Of a stretch of 24,469 nucleotides of DNA, positions 1 through 7,880 are shown one piece after another. Source of the DNA: an uncultured Spirochaetia bacterium (GTDB lineage Bacteria > Spirochaetota > CALGPD01); the NCBI GenBank assembly GCA_937960625.1, contig CALGPD010000284.1:1-24469 (forward strand). Direction: 5' to 3'. The notes below the pieces were generated by a model. It was not told where the DNA came from, made no database searches, and saw nothing but the letters and a program-made list of their open reading frames with translations. Both the position numbers and the translations under genes were made by a program. Numbering within the stretch: the stretch's first letter is position 1; each line of letters starts with the position of its first letter.

Positions 1-1508
1 ATACATATCAGCCCGATGACAGCCGTGCGCCTTATTATTCTGATAAAAGTTTAAGTTGGAAAAATTCAAATTTTGCTCTGGTTGAAGTGGGGGGGAATAA
101 GTTTCCTTCTGTAAATAAAATTGCCCAGATGAATTATTCGGGTGTAATTTTATGCCTGCCTTTTAATAAAGCCAGCGATTTTAGTATTGACGATTTTTTA
201 AATGAAAACAATATAATGGCTCTTACTAACAAAGAGTTTCATGATTGGTTTGCCGCGGCGAGGAATTTTTCAAAACAGCTTAACATGCTCGGGGTGAAAG
301 TTATTTTAGCGATAAACCTTCAACAATACCGTTTTAATTATAGAATGAATATTCCGGTTTTTCATTCTGAAAATTATAAATCTCTATCCGAAAAAGGAAA
401 AGAAAATTTTAAAGAATATATCATAACTTTTCATAAGTTTTTAATTGAAAAACTAAAATTATCCGGCATTTTGCTACAGAATACCCGGTTTTTATCAAAT
501 AAAATTTTATTTGAATATCTAAAAGAGTTAAAATCTTTTGCGGGAAAAAGCTTTTTTACCGGTGTTTTTTCCAAAGGCGATAATTACGTTAACGAGTTAT
601 TAATAAAAGCCGGTTTTGATGCTATTTTAGATTATTCATTCAGCAAGTCCTTGCAGCGGACAATAGATAAAAATTTATCGCTTTCAAAATTAACTAATTT
701 TTTCGGAGTTGATGATTTATATAAATTTCATGATGAACATATTGTTTTTTACAGCAGTAAAAACACTGCCCAAAAAAACAATCATACTCTTGCGGGCTCT
801 GTGTTTATAAATACAGCACCAAGAATTGGAATTTTATTCATAAATAACAATTTTTTGGATAAAGCTACGCAGATAATCTCATGGATAAATGTTTTTAAAA
901 AGAAATATTTAAAAAATTACAAATTGGTTGAAATTTTTAAGTCGGATAAAGTTTTTAGTTATTTATTATCTAACGGACAAAATGAAATGCTCGTTGTGAT
1001 TAATAACGCCAATTATAGGTTTAATAAAGTTTTATATTTAAAGATAAACAAAAACATTCCTGAAAATTACCGTTTTAAAGATTTTTCCGGCGGCCCTGAT
1101 CTTGACGCTAAGCACGGTAAAATTAGAGTTACTATAAATCCTAATACAGTCAAAGCGTATCATTATAAAGGTCTTAAACGGTTTAGAAATTTAAAAAATA
1201 CTTCCAGAAGAGCTATATCTTATTCAAAAGAGGAAAAAAATATAAAAATTATCCGTTTTAGGTTTTACGCGGGAAAAAAAGTGAACACAATTCACCTTGT
1301 TGGTGATTTTAATAACTGGAACAGTAAAACACTGCCCATGATAGATAAGCAGCATAACGGCTGGTATGAGATTGATGTGCCTTTGCCTGCCGGAAGATAT
1401 ACGTATAAAATTTTAATTGACGGCAAAATTCTCGTTGCTGATTATAAAGCGTCTTTATTTATGGATGACGGAAACGGCGGGAAAAAAAGCGTAATTATAG
1501 TCAGGTAA
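1..1508 (+). CDS. GH13 alpha-amylase-like protein with C-terminal CBM48, probable pseudoenzyme (5' partial)
   Basis: The frame is open to the left window edge (first whole codon at position 3), so the N-terminus is missing; the GTG at 87 is internal. The visible part reads like the second half of a GH13 (beta/alpha)8 barrel: a GVKVIL strand, an SGILL strand, an FFTGVFSKG strand and an AGFDAILDYSF segment, followed by a beta-sandwich. Counting from 87, residues about 390-473 form a CBM48/AMPK glycogen-binding module (VHLVGDFNNWN-like core, GWYEIDVPLPAGRYTYKILIDG). The GH13 catalytic positions appear replaced: AINLQQ for DxxxNH, Gln131 where the nucleophile Asp is expected, GV for GE, SKN for NHD. 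A glycan-binding or scaffold role is therefore more likely than hydrolysis. CBM48 is usually N-terminal in GH13 enzymes, so the C-terminal position is unusual. Fold assignment is good; loss of activity is inferred from motif reading. Confidence 0.75.
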   Translation, partial: TYQPDDSRAPYYSDKSLSWKNSNFALVEVGGNKFPSVNKIAQMNYSGVILCLPFNKASDFSIDDFLNENNIMALTNKEFHDWFAAARNFSKQLNMLGVKVILAINLQQYRFNYRMNIPVFHSENYKSLSEKGKENFKEYIITFHKFLIEKLKLSGILLQNTRFLSNKILFEYLKELKSFAGKSFFTGVFSKGDNYVNELLIKAGFDAILDYSFSKSLQRTIDKNLSLSKLTNFFGVDDLYKFHDEHIVFYSSKNTAQKNNHTLAGSVFINTAPRIGILFINNNFLDKATQIISWINVFKKKYLKNYKLVEIFKSDKVFSYLLSNGQNEMLVVINNANYRFNKVLYLKINKNIPENYRFKDFSGGPDLDAKHGKIRVTINPNTVKAYHYKGLKRFRNLKNTSRRAISYSKEEKNIKIIRFRFYAGKKVNTIHLVGDFNNWNSKTLPMIDKQHNGWYEIDVPLPAGRYTYKILIDGKILVADYKASLFMDDGNGGKKSVIIVR

Positions 1509-1570
1509 GAAAATAAGCATTGATAAATTTTGAATTAAAATTTATAATTGTAATTAGAGAACAGTAGTAA

Positions 1571-2248
1571 ATGAAAAGAATAATAATTGTATTAACAACA
1601 TTACTCATAATAATTTTAACATCCTGCACAATAGAAGCAACAACTGCAAAGCTTAACGCTCCTATGGGGTTAAGGCAGTTGGGCAATGTTGATATATCAT
1701 CTTTAACCGATTATAATGTTTTTAATATGAACGGCACACTGGAAACTGAAATCGATGATTATGATTCTTCCAATAATCCTTATTACGCGGGCGACGGATA
1801 TGGTACTCCTTCAACCATGACAAACTGCGTTGCAATTGAGTTTTACGCATATAACACAGAGCAAAATTTCAACGGCTATAATGTATACATTGTTACTAAT
1901 GATGTGGCTTTTACTGATGCGGCTACTACGAGAAGCTTGATAAAAGCACAGCTTAAGTTATATCAGAAAGGCCAAAACGACAGCGATGTTTCAAATCCAA
2001 TTAAACCTGTTGAACCCGGAGATGTTTCGTCCGGCTCTTATGCATCAACTTTATCAAACGTTTATTTTTCAGGCGGGGGGTTAACGCGTTTTGTCGTTGT
2101 ACTTAATCAGGAATGTGATTATACTACAAAAGTTTTAAATAATTTTGCAAGCAATAATTCATGGATCGTTGTAACTGCTGTAAGCTTAACCTCGGATAGT
2201 TTAAATGAAAGCGAACCAAGTAATGCAATTCAAATTAGTAATCCCTAA
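1571..2248 (+). CDS. putative lipoprotein, first of a tandem related pair
   Basis: A 225-residue protein with a lipoprotein signal: Lys/Arg start, hydrophobic stretch and an LTSC lipobox, giving Cys19 as the lipidated residue. The mature part is rich in Asn, Ser, Thr and Tyr and looks like an all-beta extracytoplasmic domain. It shares two blocks with the next gene: an FNGYNVYIVTND block (FNGFNIYIRNS in the neighbour) and a C-terminal VTAVSLTSDSLNESEPSNAI block (VTAVDTAGYNESSLSNVI in the neighbour). These resemble the last strands of fibronectin-III-like domains. It lies 62 bases after the GH13-like gene on the same strand and its stop nearly touches the next start, so co-transcription is likely. 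Function is unknown; surface or periplasmic location is inferred from the lipobox. Confidence 0.8.
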   Translation: MKRIIIVLTTLLIIILTSCTIEATTAKLNAPMGLRQLGNVDISSLTDYNVFNMNGTLETEIDDYDSSNNPYYAGDGYGTPSTMTNCVAIEFYAYNTEQNFNGYNVYIVTNDVAFTDAATTRSLIKAQLKLYQKGQNDSDVSNPIKPVEPGDVSSGSYASTLSNVYFSGGGLTRFVVVLNQECDYTTKVLNNFASNNSWIVVTAVSLTSDSLNESEPSNAIQISNP

Positions 2249-2257
2249 GTGAGAAAA

Positions 2258-2896
2258 ATGAAGAAACTAAGATTAATTATATATTCTATATTAATAGCCG
2301 TAATAATCAGTTGTGGCATCCCAACTCCGGATTCTGTTGTAAAGTTTAACACACCGGTAATATTAACCGGTACTAAAACAGATTTAGGCGGCGGCTATTA
2401 TAGTTATGGTAATATTATTAAAAGTTATTCCCCTAATTCTATTACAATTACCATACAGGCTTATCAGCCCGAAGCTGATTTCAACGGATTTAATATCTAT
2501 ATAAGAAACAGTGTTGACCATCCTTCAAAGACTCTTGAGACCGCGGTTTCTGAGCATTATTACTTTAATTCTTCTACCGGAGAATATTCTAACAAATCAG
2601 ATATCGAAGCAACGTATATTATTCCTGAAGGCAGCCGTACTTCAAGTTTATACCCATCAATATCGCTAAATAATTTATCTAGTTACGGGGTATATCCCGA
2701 TATAACGAGTTATCCCGTTTCGTTTACTTTTACTATAGAATGGGACGGTCAGCAAAAAGAAATTACAGAGGGCGGTTTGAAAAAATATTATATCGGAGTT
2801 ACAGCAGTTGATACGGCAGGGTATAACGAATCCAGTCTAAGTAACGTAATACAAGTATATTTTGACAGCGGGGCATCCGGCGACCCTGATTTTTAA
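2258..2896 (+). CDS. putative lipoprotein, second of the tandem related pair
   Basis: A 212-residue lipoprotein starting at ATG 2258. A GTG at 2249, directly after the previous stop, is in frame, but the ATG gives a normal signal peptide (MKKLRLIIYS start) and has a GTGAG-like Shine-Dalgarno just upstream. The lipobox is VIISC. The mature domain has the same order of blocks as the preceding lipoprotein (FNGFNIYI in the middle, VTAVDTAGYNESSLSNVI at the end), while the rest is strongly diverged, so the pair looks like an old tandem duplication. The C-terminal block resembles a fibronectin-III final strand. The nine-base separation from the previous stop indicates translational coupling. No specific function can be assigned. 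Confidence 0.8.
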   Translation: MKKLRLIIYSILIAVIISCGIPTPDSVVKFNTPVILTGTKTDLGGGYYSYGNIIKSYSPNSITITIQAYQPEADFNGFNIYIRNSVDHPSKTLETAVSEHYYFNSSTGEYSNKSDIEATYIIPEGSRTSSLYPSISLNNLSSYGVYPDITSYPVSFTFTIEWDGQQKEITEGGLKKYYIGVTAVDTAGYNESSLSNVIQVYFDSGASGDPDF

Positions 2897-2950
2897 AATC
2901 AATATAAATTTTAACTTGACGTTTTATTTATAATGCATTTTTTTATTTGT

Positions 2951-2980
2951 ACGACAATTTAATGGTAGGTTAATTATAAT
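2951..2980 (+). promoter_or_regulatory. possible sigma70-type promoter
   Basis: TATAAT at 2975-2980 with a weak -35 (ACGACA, 2951-2956) at 18-base spacing, before the small membrane gene at 3002. A start of transcription near 2987 would leave a very short leader that overlaps the GGAGG Shine-Dalgarno, so an upstream start is also possible. Confidence 0.3.
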
Positions 2981-3001
2981 TTACCGGAGGAAAATTAAAA
3001 G

Positions 3002-3277
3002 ATGCAGCACGTTATAAGTATTTCAATCTATTTGGCAATTGGAATTGGCATAGGAGTTTTTTACTATTATGTATTAAAACGCAATGTGCTTGGTGAAATT
3101 TTTGGCGCTTGCATAGTAGGGTTTATTGGGGCAGTCCTTGGCGGTAAAATACTTGACAAAGTATTTGAATATCTTAGAAATGTAGGTAACGTAAATATCG
3201 GCACTGCAATAATCGGCGCAATAATTCTGGTATGGCTATACGTTTTAGTCAGCCCTTCCAGTCATAAAGACAGCTGA
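3002..3277 (+). CDS. small GlsB/YeaQ/YmgE-like integral membrane protein
   Basis: A 91-residue protein with three predicted membrane segments (about residues 4-24, 30-48 and 66-84). A glycine-rich GFIGAVLGGKIL stretch in the second segment matches the pattern of the GlsB/YeaQ/YmgE (transglycosylase-associated) family, whose usual length is 80-90 residues. Members are small stress-associated inner-membrane proteins of unclear biochemistry. The ATG is preceded by GGAGG at good distance (about 2986-2990). It ends eight bases before rlmH and probably shares its transcript. The family call rests on length, topology and the glycine motif. Confidence 0.6.
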   Translation: MQHVISISIYLAIGIGIGVFYYYVLKRNVLGEIFGACIVGFIGAVLGGKILDKVFEYLRNVGNVNIGTAIIGAIILVWLYVLVSPSSHKDS

Positions 3278-3285
3278 TTTACAGC

Positions 3286-3753
3286 ATGAATATTTCCGTA
3301 ATATCTATTGGAAATCCCGATAAACATTATGAGCAGATAATCGAAAAGTATATCAAAAAATGCAATAAGTACTATAAAGTCAGTCATATACCAATCCGCA
3401 GCGTAAAAATCAAAGACGATAAAACCCGCGTCAAAAAAGAGTTTGATTTAATAACCAATACTTTAAAATCACGGCAAAATAATAAGGGTTTTATCTGCGC
3501 TTTGGATGAAAAAGGTAAATCTTTAGATACAAAAGGTTTTGCGGGTTTTATTAAAAAACGTATTTTATCTTCAGTTGATTTGTTTTTTATTATAGGCGGG
3601 GCAGCGGGTTTGCCAGAAGAAATTAAGCGGAATTCTGATTTAAGCTTACGTTTATCGGATTTTACGCTTCAGCACGACATTGCTTTAACTGTGTTGTTTG
3701 AGCAAATCTATAGAGCATTTACTATTTTAAAAAACGTTCCCTACCATAAATAA
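3286..3753 (+). CDS. rlmH: RlmH, 23S rRNA (pseudouridine1915-N3)-methyltransferase
   Basis: A 155-residue SPOUT-class methyltransferase of the RlmH/YbeA family, at the family's usual length. It methylates pseudouridine 1915 of 23S rRNA in the assembled ribosome using S-adenosylmethionine and acts as a homodimer. Visible family features are ALDEKGK (72-78), the SAM-binding knot loop FIIGGAAGLP (101-110), and the C-terminal block with SDFTLQHD, EQIYRA and a terminal YHK. The Arg usually found four residues after the conserved His (H-x-L-x-R in E. coli) is Leu134 here. It follows a small membrane gene by eight bases and converges on the DUF4416 gene, with only 24 bases between stops. Confidence 0.95.
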   Translation: MNISVISIGNPDKHYEQIIEKYIKKCNKYYKVSHIPIRSVKIKDDKTRVKKEFDLITNTLKSRQNNKGFICALDEKGKSLDTKGFAGFIKKRILSSVDLFFIIGGAAGLPEEIKRNSDLSLRLSDFTLQHDIALTVLFEQIYRAFTILKNVPYHK

Positions 3754-3777
3754 ATTACCATAAAATATATTTTGATT

Positions 3778-4311
3778 TTAATTTTTGAGTTTTTGTCTAT
3801 AAACAGTGCGGGCTTTATTTACAAACTCAATAAAATCTTTGTCAGAATAATCAGAATGTGAATAATGCAAAGAGGTGAATGAATTTTTTCTATATTCGAG
3901 TTGAACTTCACCGTAAATACCGTCTCCGATGTATATCCGGTGTGCTCTGTTTTTTACTGTAAATAAAACGAATTTTGCCTGTGTTAAATATCCGGGGTCA
4001 AGATTTACTATTCTGCCTTTTTGATTATCATTTGAAACCGAATTTTCATAGTCGTTGGTTTTATTCTTAAAAAGGTGAAAATTTTCTGCTGATATTAATT
4101 TGTTAAAAAAAAAGTATTCCTTAAATAATATTTCTCCCATTTCTTTTTCATAATATGAAGTATATTTTGTGAATTCAATAGGTCCGTATTTTAAAAGGAT
4201 TTTGGAAAACTTTTGCTCTAGAAAACTGATGCTGTTTTCAACATGGATTTTTTCTTTATAGATAACTGAGCAAAAAGGTAAAACAAATAAAGCCGGTTTA
4301 GTTTTCGCCAT
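3778..4311 (-). CDS. DUF4416 family protein
   Basis: A 177-residue protein matching the DUF4416 family pattern: an N-terminal block with KPALFVLPFCSVIY, a central YYEKEMGE block, the hallmark VNLDPGYLTQAKFVL, then HRIYIGDGIYGEVQLEY and a closing HSDYSDKDF with a conserved final RTVYRQ. The family is widespread in environmental bacteria and has no assigned biochemical role. No signal peptide or membrane segment is seen, so it is probably cytoplasmic. It lies six bases after the small gene at 4318-4551 on the same strand and has no clear Shine-Dalgarno of its own, which suggests translational coupling. Confidence 0.85.
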   Translation of the reverse strand: MAKTKPALFVLPFCSVIYKEKIHVENSISFLEQKFSKILLKYGPIEFTKYTSYYEKEMGEILFKEYFFFNKLISAENFHLFKNKTNDYENSVSNDNQKGRIVNLDPGYLTQAKFVLFTVKNRAHRIYIGDGIYGEVQLEYRKNSFTSLHYSHSDYSDKDFIEFVNKARTVYRQKLKN

Positions 4312-4317
4312 TAACGT

Positions 4318-4551
4318 TTATATAAGTTTTAATAGATTTGCTAAAAGTTTTGATACCTTATTGTATTCTTCTGCGCTGGAAAGCCACATTCTCGTGAAAT
4401 TAACAATGTTGTCATAGGTTTCCATAACTTTTTTTTTATCGATTTTAAAAGCGTCTTGATTTATTTTTCTTAATTGAAGGATATGGTTTACCCATTCTTC
4501 ATATGCATCGAGTACTTTAGTTATCTCAAAATAATTTTTCATAAATTCCAT
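4318..4551 (-). CDS. small helical hypothetical protein
   Basis: A 77-residue protein, predicted almost entirely alpha-helical, with alternating hydrophobic and charged residues and no signal peptide or Cys. I do not recognise a family. The start could be the ATG at 4551 (AGGA about 11 bases upstream) or the ATG at 4542 (MKNYFEITKV), which has GGA four bases before it. It is the first gene of a two-gene unit with the DUF4416 gene. A possible promoter with TTGCTA and TATATA-like elements lies in the AT-rich stretch just upstream, but elements of this kind are easy to find in such DNA. Confidence 0.6.
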   Translation of the reverse strand: MEFMKNYFEITKVLDAYEEWVNHILQLRKINQDAFKIDKKKVMETYDNIVNFTRMWLSSAEEYNKVSKLLANLLKLI

Positions 4552-4636
4552 AATATTGCCGTTCCTGTATTATTACACCTTTAGTATTATAAATATATAA
4601 TCATTACTAAAAAATTTAGCAAATATTTTTAATTTA

Positions 4637-4666
4637 TTGATATCTGTAAAATAAAAAACTTACAAT
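4637..4666 (+). promoter_or_regulatory. candidate promoter for the FAH-family gene
   Basis: TTGATA (4637-4642), an 18-base spacer and TACAAT (4661-4666). Transcription from about 4673 would give an unusually T-rich leader of about 87 bases before the TTG start at 4760. The site lies in the 208-base divergent region 4552-4759, which holds no gene. Confidence 0.45.
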
Positions 4667-4759
4667 AAAAGCGTTTCTATACCTTTTTAATCGTTTTTAT
4701 TCAAATATTTTTATATTTTTTATATAAGCTTTTTTATTATTGTTTTTTCGGAGGAAATT

Positions 4760-5611
4760 TTGCAAATCGTTCGTTTTAGAAATGACCGGAATGTAAGAAT
4801 GTATGGTTTTTTATATGAAAATAAAATCCGTGCGATTGAGGGAAATATTTTTAATATCATTAAAGATACCGGAGTTGAACTCGATGCAGATAAAGTTAAA
4901 ATTCTTGCTCCGGTGCCTCATCCAAATAAGATTATAGGCATTGGATTAAATTATAAAACGCATATTAAAGAATGGGCAGAAATTCATAATAAAAAATATG
5001 AAGATTGTATACCTAAGACGCCTATAATGTTTCTTAAACCCCCGACTTCACGAATTGGCCAAAACGGAGAAATCGAAATACCCGGACAAAGTAATCAGGT
5101 TGAATATGAGGCCGAGTTAGCCGTTGTTATTGGCAAACAGGCAAGGAATATCAGTAAAAATGAAGCTTTAAAATTTGTTTTAGGTTATACATGCGCAAAT
5201 GATGTAACCGCGCGAGATTTGCAGATTGCAGACGGGCAATGGACAAGGGCAAAGGGATTTGATTCATTTTGTCCGCTAGGCCCGGGAATCGTTTTACAAA
5301 AAGGTTTTAATCTTGTATCCGGAAAAAGCAGTTTTATAAAAAAACGTGAAACCTTTATTGAAAATCCTAACAAGCTTCAAGTAAAAGCTTATTTAAACGG
5401 AAAGGTTGTTCAGGATTTTAATACAGAAGATATGCTTTTTAATGTTAGCGAACTTGTTTCGCATGTGTCAAAAGTTATGACACTTTTCCCCGGAGATGTA
5501 ATATTAACCGGAACATCTGTTGGCGTTGGATTATTAAATAAAAACGATAAAATTGAAATTGAAATTGAAAAAATAGGCAGACTTTCAAATAAAGTTATTA
5601 ACGCGAGTTAA
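4760..5611 (+). CDS. fumarylacetoacetate hydrolase family protein
   Basis: A 283-residue member of the FAH superfamily in the two-domain form (short N-terminal domain, then the catalytic beta-roll). Residues 59-71 carry IGIGLNYKTHIKE with the conserved His68. The divalent-metal ligands are Glu117 and Glu119 (VEYEAELAVVIGK) and Asp148 (CANDVTARDLQ), followed by the RAKGFDSFCPLGP block. Family members cleave or decarboxylate 2-oxo/dioxo acids (acylpyruvases, oxaloacetate decarboxylases, hydroxyhepta-dienedioate isomerases); the substrate cannot be told from sequence. The start is TTG with a strong CGGAGGA (4749-4755) four bases upstream; no better start lies nearby. Its stop overlaps the converging GHKL-like gene by four bases. 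Confidence 0.9.
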   Translation: MQIVRFRNDRNVRMYGFLYENKIRAIEGNIFNIIKDTGVELDADKVKILAPVPHPNKIIGIGLNYKTHIKEWAEIHNKKYEDCIPKTPIMFLKPPTSRIGQNGEIEIPGQSNQVEYEAELAVVIGKQARNISKNEALKFVLGYTCANDVTARDLQIADGQWTRAKGFDSFCPLGPGIVLQKGFNLVSGKSSFIKKRETFIENPNKLQVKAYLNGKVVQDFNTEDMLFNVSELVSHVSKVMTLFPGDVILTGTSVGVGLLNKNDKIEIEIEKIGRLSNKVINAS

Positions 5612-6288
5612 CTTTTATCCCGGATAGTATTGAAATTATCTGAAAAAGGAATTTCAATCCGTGATGTAGTTAATTTATCAATTATTCCAACCCTGAAAAG
5701 GCCGGGATCAATACCTTCACCTTTTAATAATAATACAACAAGAGCAATACCTATACCTTCGCCTTCGGTCGCATCTGCGTTTTCCATATAAAATTCAGCA
5801 ATATTATCATACTGCATGGCTTTTGCAAGTTTTTCCCTCAAACGTTTTTCATCTACAGGTAAAATTTGAACATTATTCGTAACTTCTACACGCATTCCAT
5901 ATTCATCATAGAAGAATTTTATTTTTACAAAGTATCCTTCTTCTTTTGCTTTTTTACCATATTCGTATAACCATTCTTCACTGAAATGTTCTTTGAAAAG
6001 TTTTATACCTTTATCGTATTCTTCATCATTGTCTTCATCAATACCGAGTTCATCAAAATATATCTTTTTAATATTTGCTTTTGTGCCGTTAATAGCTAGT
6101 TCTTTAATACAGGTGTAAATAGTACTTTTTAAATCAAGTCTTTCAAATCTGGAAAGGATTTTTTCAATAACTGCTTCAAGTTTTTTTTCCATATCTTCAC
6201 TTAAAGCGTAAGATATTAGATTAATTTGCCTGTTGCTAGCTACTGCAACTTCAATATCATTTTCTATTTCAAAGAAACTTTTTGACAT
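5608..6288 (-). CDS. orphan GHKL/HATPase-like protein
   Basis: A 226-residue soluble protein with the layout of a GHKL (histidine-kinase-type) ATP-binding domain. An N-box-like helix lies at 61-72 (IKELAINGTKAN, with Glu63 and Asn67), a VEVTNN strand at 134-139 takes the place of the D-box, and a glycine-rich ATP-lid segment lies at 174-188 (TEGEGIGIALVVLLL). The final strand is TTSRIEIPF. There is no phospho-acceptor His domain, receiver, sensor or membrane segment, so it is not a complete sensor kinase. It could be an anti-sigma-type kinase or a partner-dependent ATPase. A long acidic insert (83-111) separates the N-box from the next strand. The gene is monocistronic and converges on the FAH-family gene. 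The fold call is from motifs only. Confidence 0.65.
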   Translation of the reverse strand: MSKSFFEIENDIEVAVASNRQINLISYALSEDMEKKLEAVIEKILSRFERLDLKSTIYTCIKELAINGTKANIKKIYFDELGIDEDNDEEYDKGIKLFKEHFSEEWLYEYGKKAKEEGYFVKIKFFYDEYGMRVEVTNNVQILPVDEKRLREKLAKAMQYDNIAEFYMENADATEGEGIGIALVVLLLKGEGIDPGLFRVGIIDKLTTSRIEIPFSDNFNTIRDKS

Positions 6289-6455
6289 GGTTAAACCTTA
6301 TAATTTAATAATACTATAATAAATTATTGTGTATAAAAATCAAGAGTTTTTATTAAAATCAAAGTAAAAATATTAATAAATATTCCTAATGACAACTGAT
6401 GTATAAAAATATAATATTGAATTTTTTTGCAAATTTAAGCAATAATTAAAAATTC

Positions 6456-6485
6456 TTGAATTCTGAATAAAAAAAAAAGTATAAT
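6456..6485 (+). promoter_or_regulatory. promoter of the beta-propeller lipoprotein gene
   Basis: TTGAAT (6456-6461), an 18-base A-rich spacer and a consensus TATAAT (6480-6485). Transcription would begin near 6492, about 14 bases before ATG 6506, so the AGGA Shine-Dalgarno (6493-6496) would sit at the very 5' end of the mRNA. Confidence 0.55.
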
Positions 6486-6505
6486 ATATAATAGGATAAT
6501 TGTTA

Positions 6506-7729
6506 ATGAAGCGAACTATATTATATATAATATTAATCACAGATGTTTTTTTAATTTCCTGTACAAATAATGCCGTTTTTAATATTCCAACTCATACAGT
6601 TGTTAAACCTGCGAGTATTTCAGTTACTAATCCCTTTACTGAAGCGGTAACCTATTTCGCAATTCATAATAGTAATTTATACGCAGGAACCAAGATATCC
6701 GGTGGTGGTACAGAAGTTTATAGGTATTCAGGCTCAAATATGGTGCTTGTTTTTTCCGAAGTTAATACTAACTATAAATATGTTTCTTCAATGTGTTCAT
6801 TTAACGGAAAATTATATATAGGATTATATAATGCTTCAACGGGTGCAGAATTAAGACGTACTGTTGATGATACTGTTTATCCGCATACTTGGGAAACTGT
6901 AGAGACGGCCACAGTACCATATAATAGTGTTGGAGCGATGATTGAATATCAAAGTAGGCTGGTTATAGGTTTAAGTTCTTTTGATACAGGCGGAAATGAA
7001 AAAGTTATTCTTTTACACTCTGCTACCGGAGATTCAGGCAGTTTTATATCTTTATCTAATGACGGGCCAAATTTATGGGGTTTACATAATAATGAGGTCG
7101 CAAACTTCTATATATATAATAATGATTTATATATTGCAACAATCAAAGATAAGTCTGTTTTTGGAGACGGAGCTGAGTTATATAAATATACCGGTATTCC
7201 AGAGGCAGGCAGTTTAATCGGATTGGTAGATGCTGATACAAGTTCACCTGTAAGATATGGAGGTATGGGGCCGATCGGTACCAGCTATTCTACAAATATG
7301 GGATTTCCTTCCTTTGTTGAAAGTGGAGCTTATTTTTACATTGGAGTTAAAAACATTGTTCAGGATGGTACAGGGGTTACACCCAATACCGGGTGTAAAA
7401 TATGGAGAACAAGTGACACCGGGGCAACAGCAGCATATCAAGAAGTCGTTGATAATGGTTTTGGTGATGTAAACAATATTTCTGTTGATTCCATGATTGT
7501 TTTTCATGGATATATTTACGCTTTAACTAGAAATTATACAACGGGATCAGAGTTGTGGAGAAGCAGTACGGGTAATTCAGGTACATGGGTAAAAAGAAAT
7601 TCTGACGGATTTGGTGATTCCGCAAACGTTTCAGGAAGAGCTGTAATAATTCATAACGGCGTTTTATACATCGGTTTGGACCGTTCTACTGCCGGCGCTA
7701 CAATTTTGCAATACGGCGCTGCGCCGTAA
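6506..7729 (+). CDS. beta-propeller lipoprotein
   Basis: A 407-residue lipoprotein starting at ATG 6506 (AGGA nine bases upstream; an in-frame TTG at 6500 is less likely). The signal peptide ends in an LISC lipobox. The mature protein is a string of about six 45-60 residue blade repeats following the pattern LYxGxxxxxxGxExxRxxG: SNLYAGTKISGGGTEVYRYSG, KLYIGLYNASTGAELRRTVD, LYIATIKDKSVFGDGAELYKY, YFYIGVKN with CKIWRTSDTG, IYALTRNYTTGSELWRSSTG and LYIGLDRS. This Kelch/propeller-like array is typical of surface or periplasmic binding proteins. No catalytic motif is seen and the ligand is unknown. A weak terminator follows at 7800, and the next gene also encodes a propeller. Confidence 0.8.
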   Translation: MKRTILYIILITDVFLISCTNNAVFNIPTHTVVKPASISVTNPFTEAVTYFAIHNSNLYAGTKISGGGTEVYRYSGSNMVLVFSEVNTNYKYVSSMCSFNGKLYIGLYNASTGAELRRTVDDTVYPHTWETVETATVPYNSVGAMIEYQSRLVIGLSSFDTGGNEKVILLHSATGDSGSFISLSNDGPNLWGLHNNEVANFYIYNNDLYIATIKDKSVFGDGAELYKYTGIPEAGSLIGLVDADTSSPVRYGGMGPIGTSYSTNMGFPSFVESGAYFYIGVKNIVQDGTGVTPNTGCKIWRTSDTGATAAYQEVVDNGFGDVNNISVDSMIVFHGYIYALTRNYTTGSELWRSSTGNSGTWVKRNSDGFGDSANVSGRAVIIHNGVLYIGLDRSTAGATILQYGAAP

Positions 7730-7799
7730 TTATTAATAAATTCATTCCTTTTCTTTATTATCCATAATATTTATATTTTTAAATGAGAGTGTATTATAA

Positions 7800-7835
7800 A
7801 GATAAGTTTTCTTAAACTTATCTATTTTCTTTTTC
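7800..7835 (+). terminator. probable rho-independent terminator
   Basis: A 10-bp stem AGATAAGTTT / AAACTTATCT (7800-7809 with 7814-7823) around a TCTT loop, followed by TATTTTCTTTTT. The stem is AT-rich and so of modest stability, but the position 70 bases after the lipoprotein stop and the U-rich tail fit a terminator. The next gene starts at 7881 just downstream, so attenuation is also possible. Confidence 0.5.
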
Positions 7836-7880
7836 TGCCGATTAATTGAACAGCGTAAATGTAAATTGGAGATTTTTCTT

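Noticed and set aside
7244..7507. Reading frames overlapping the propeller lipoprotein on both strands
   Set aside because: They are out of frame with a coherent repeat protein and show no signal of their own.
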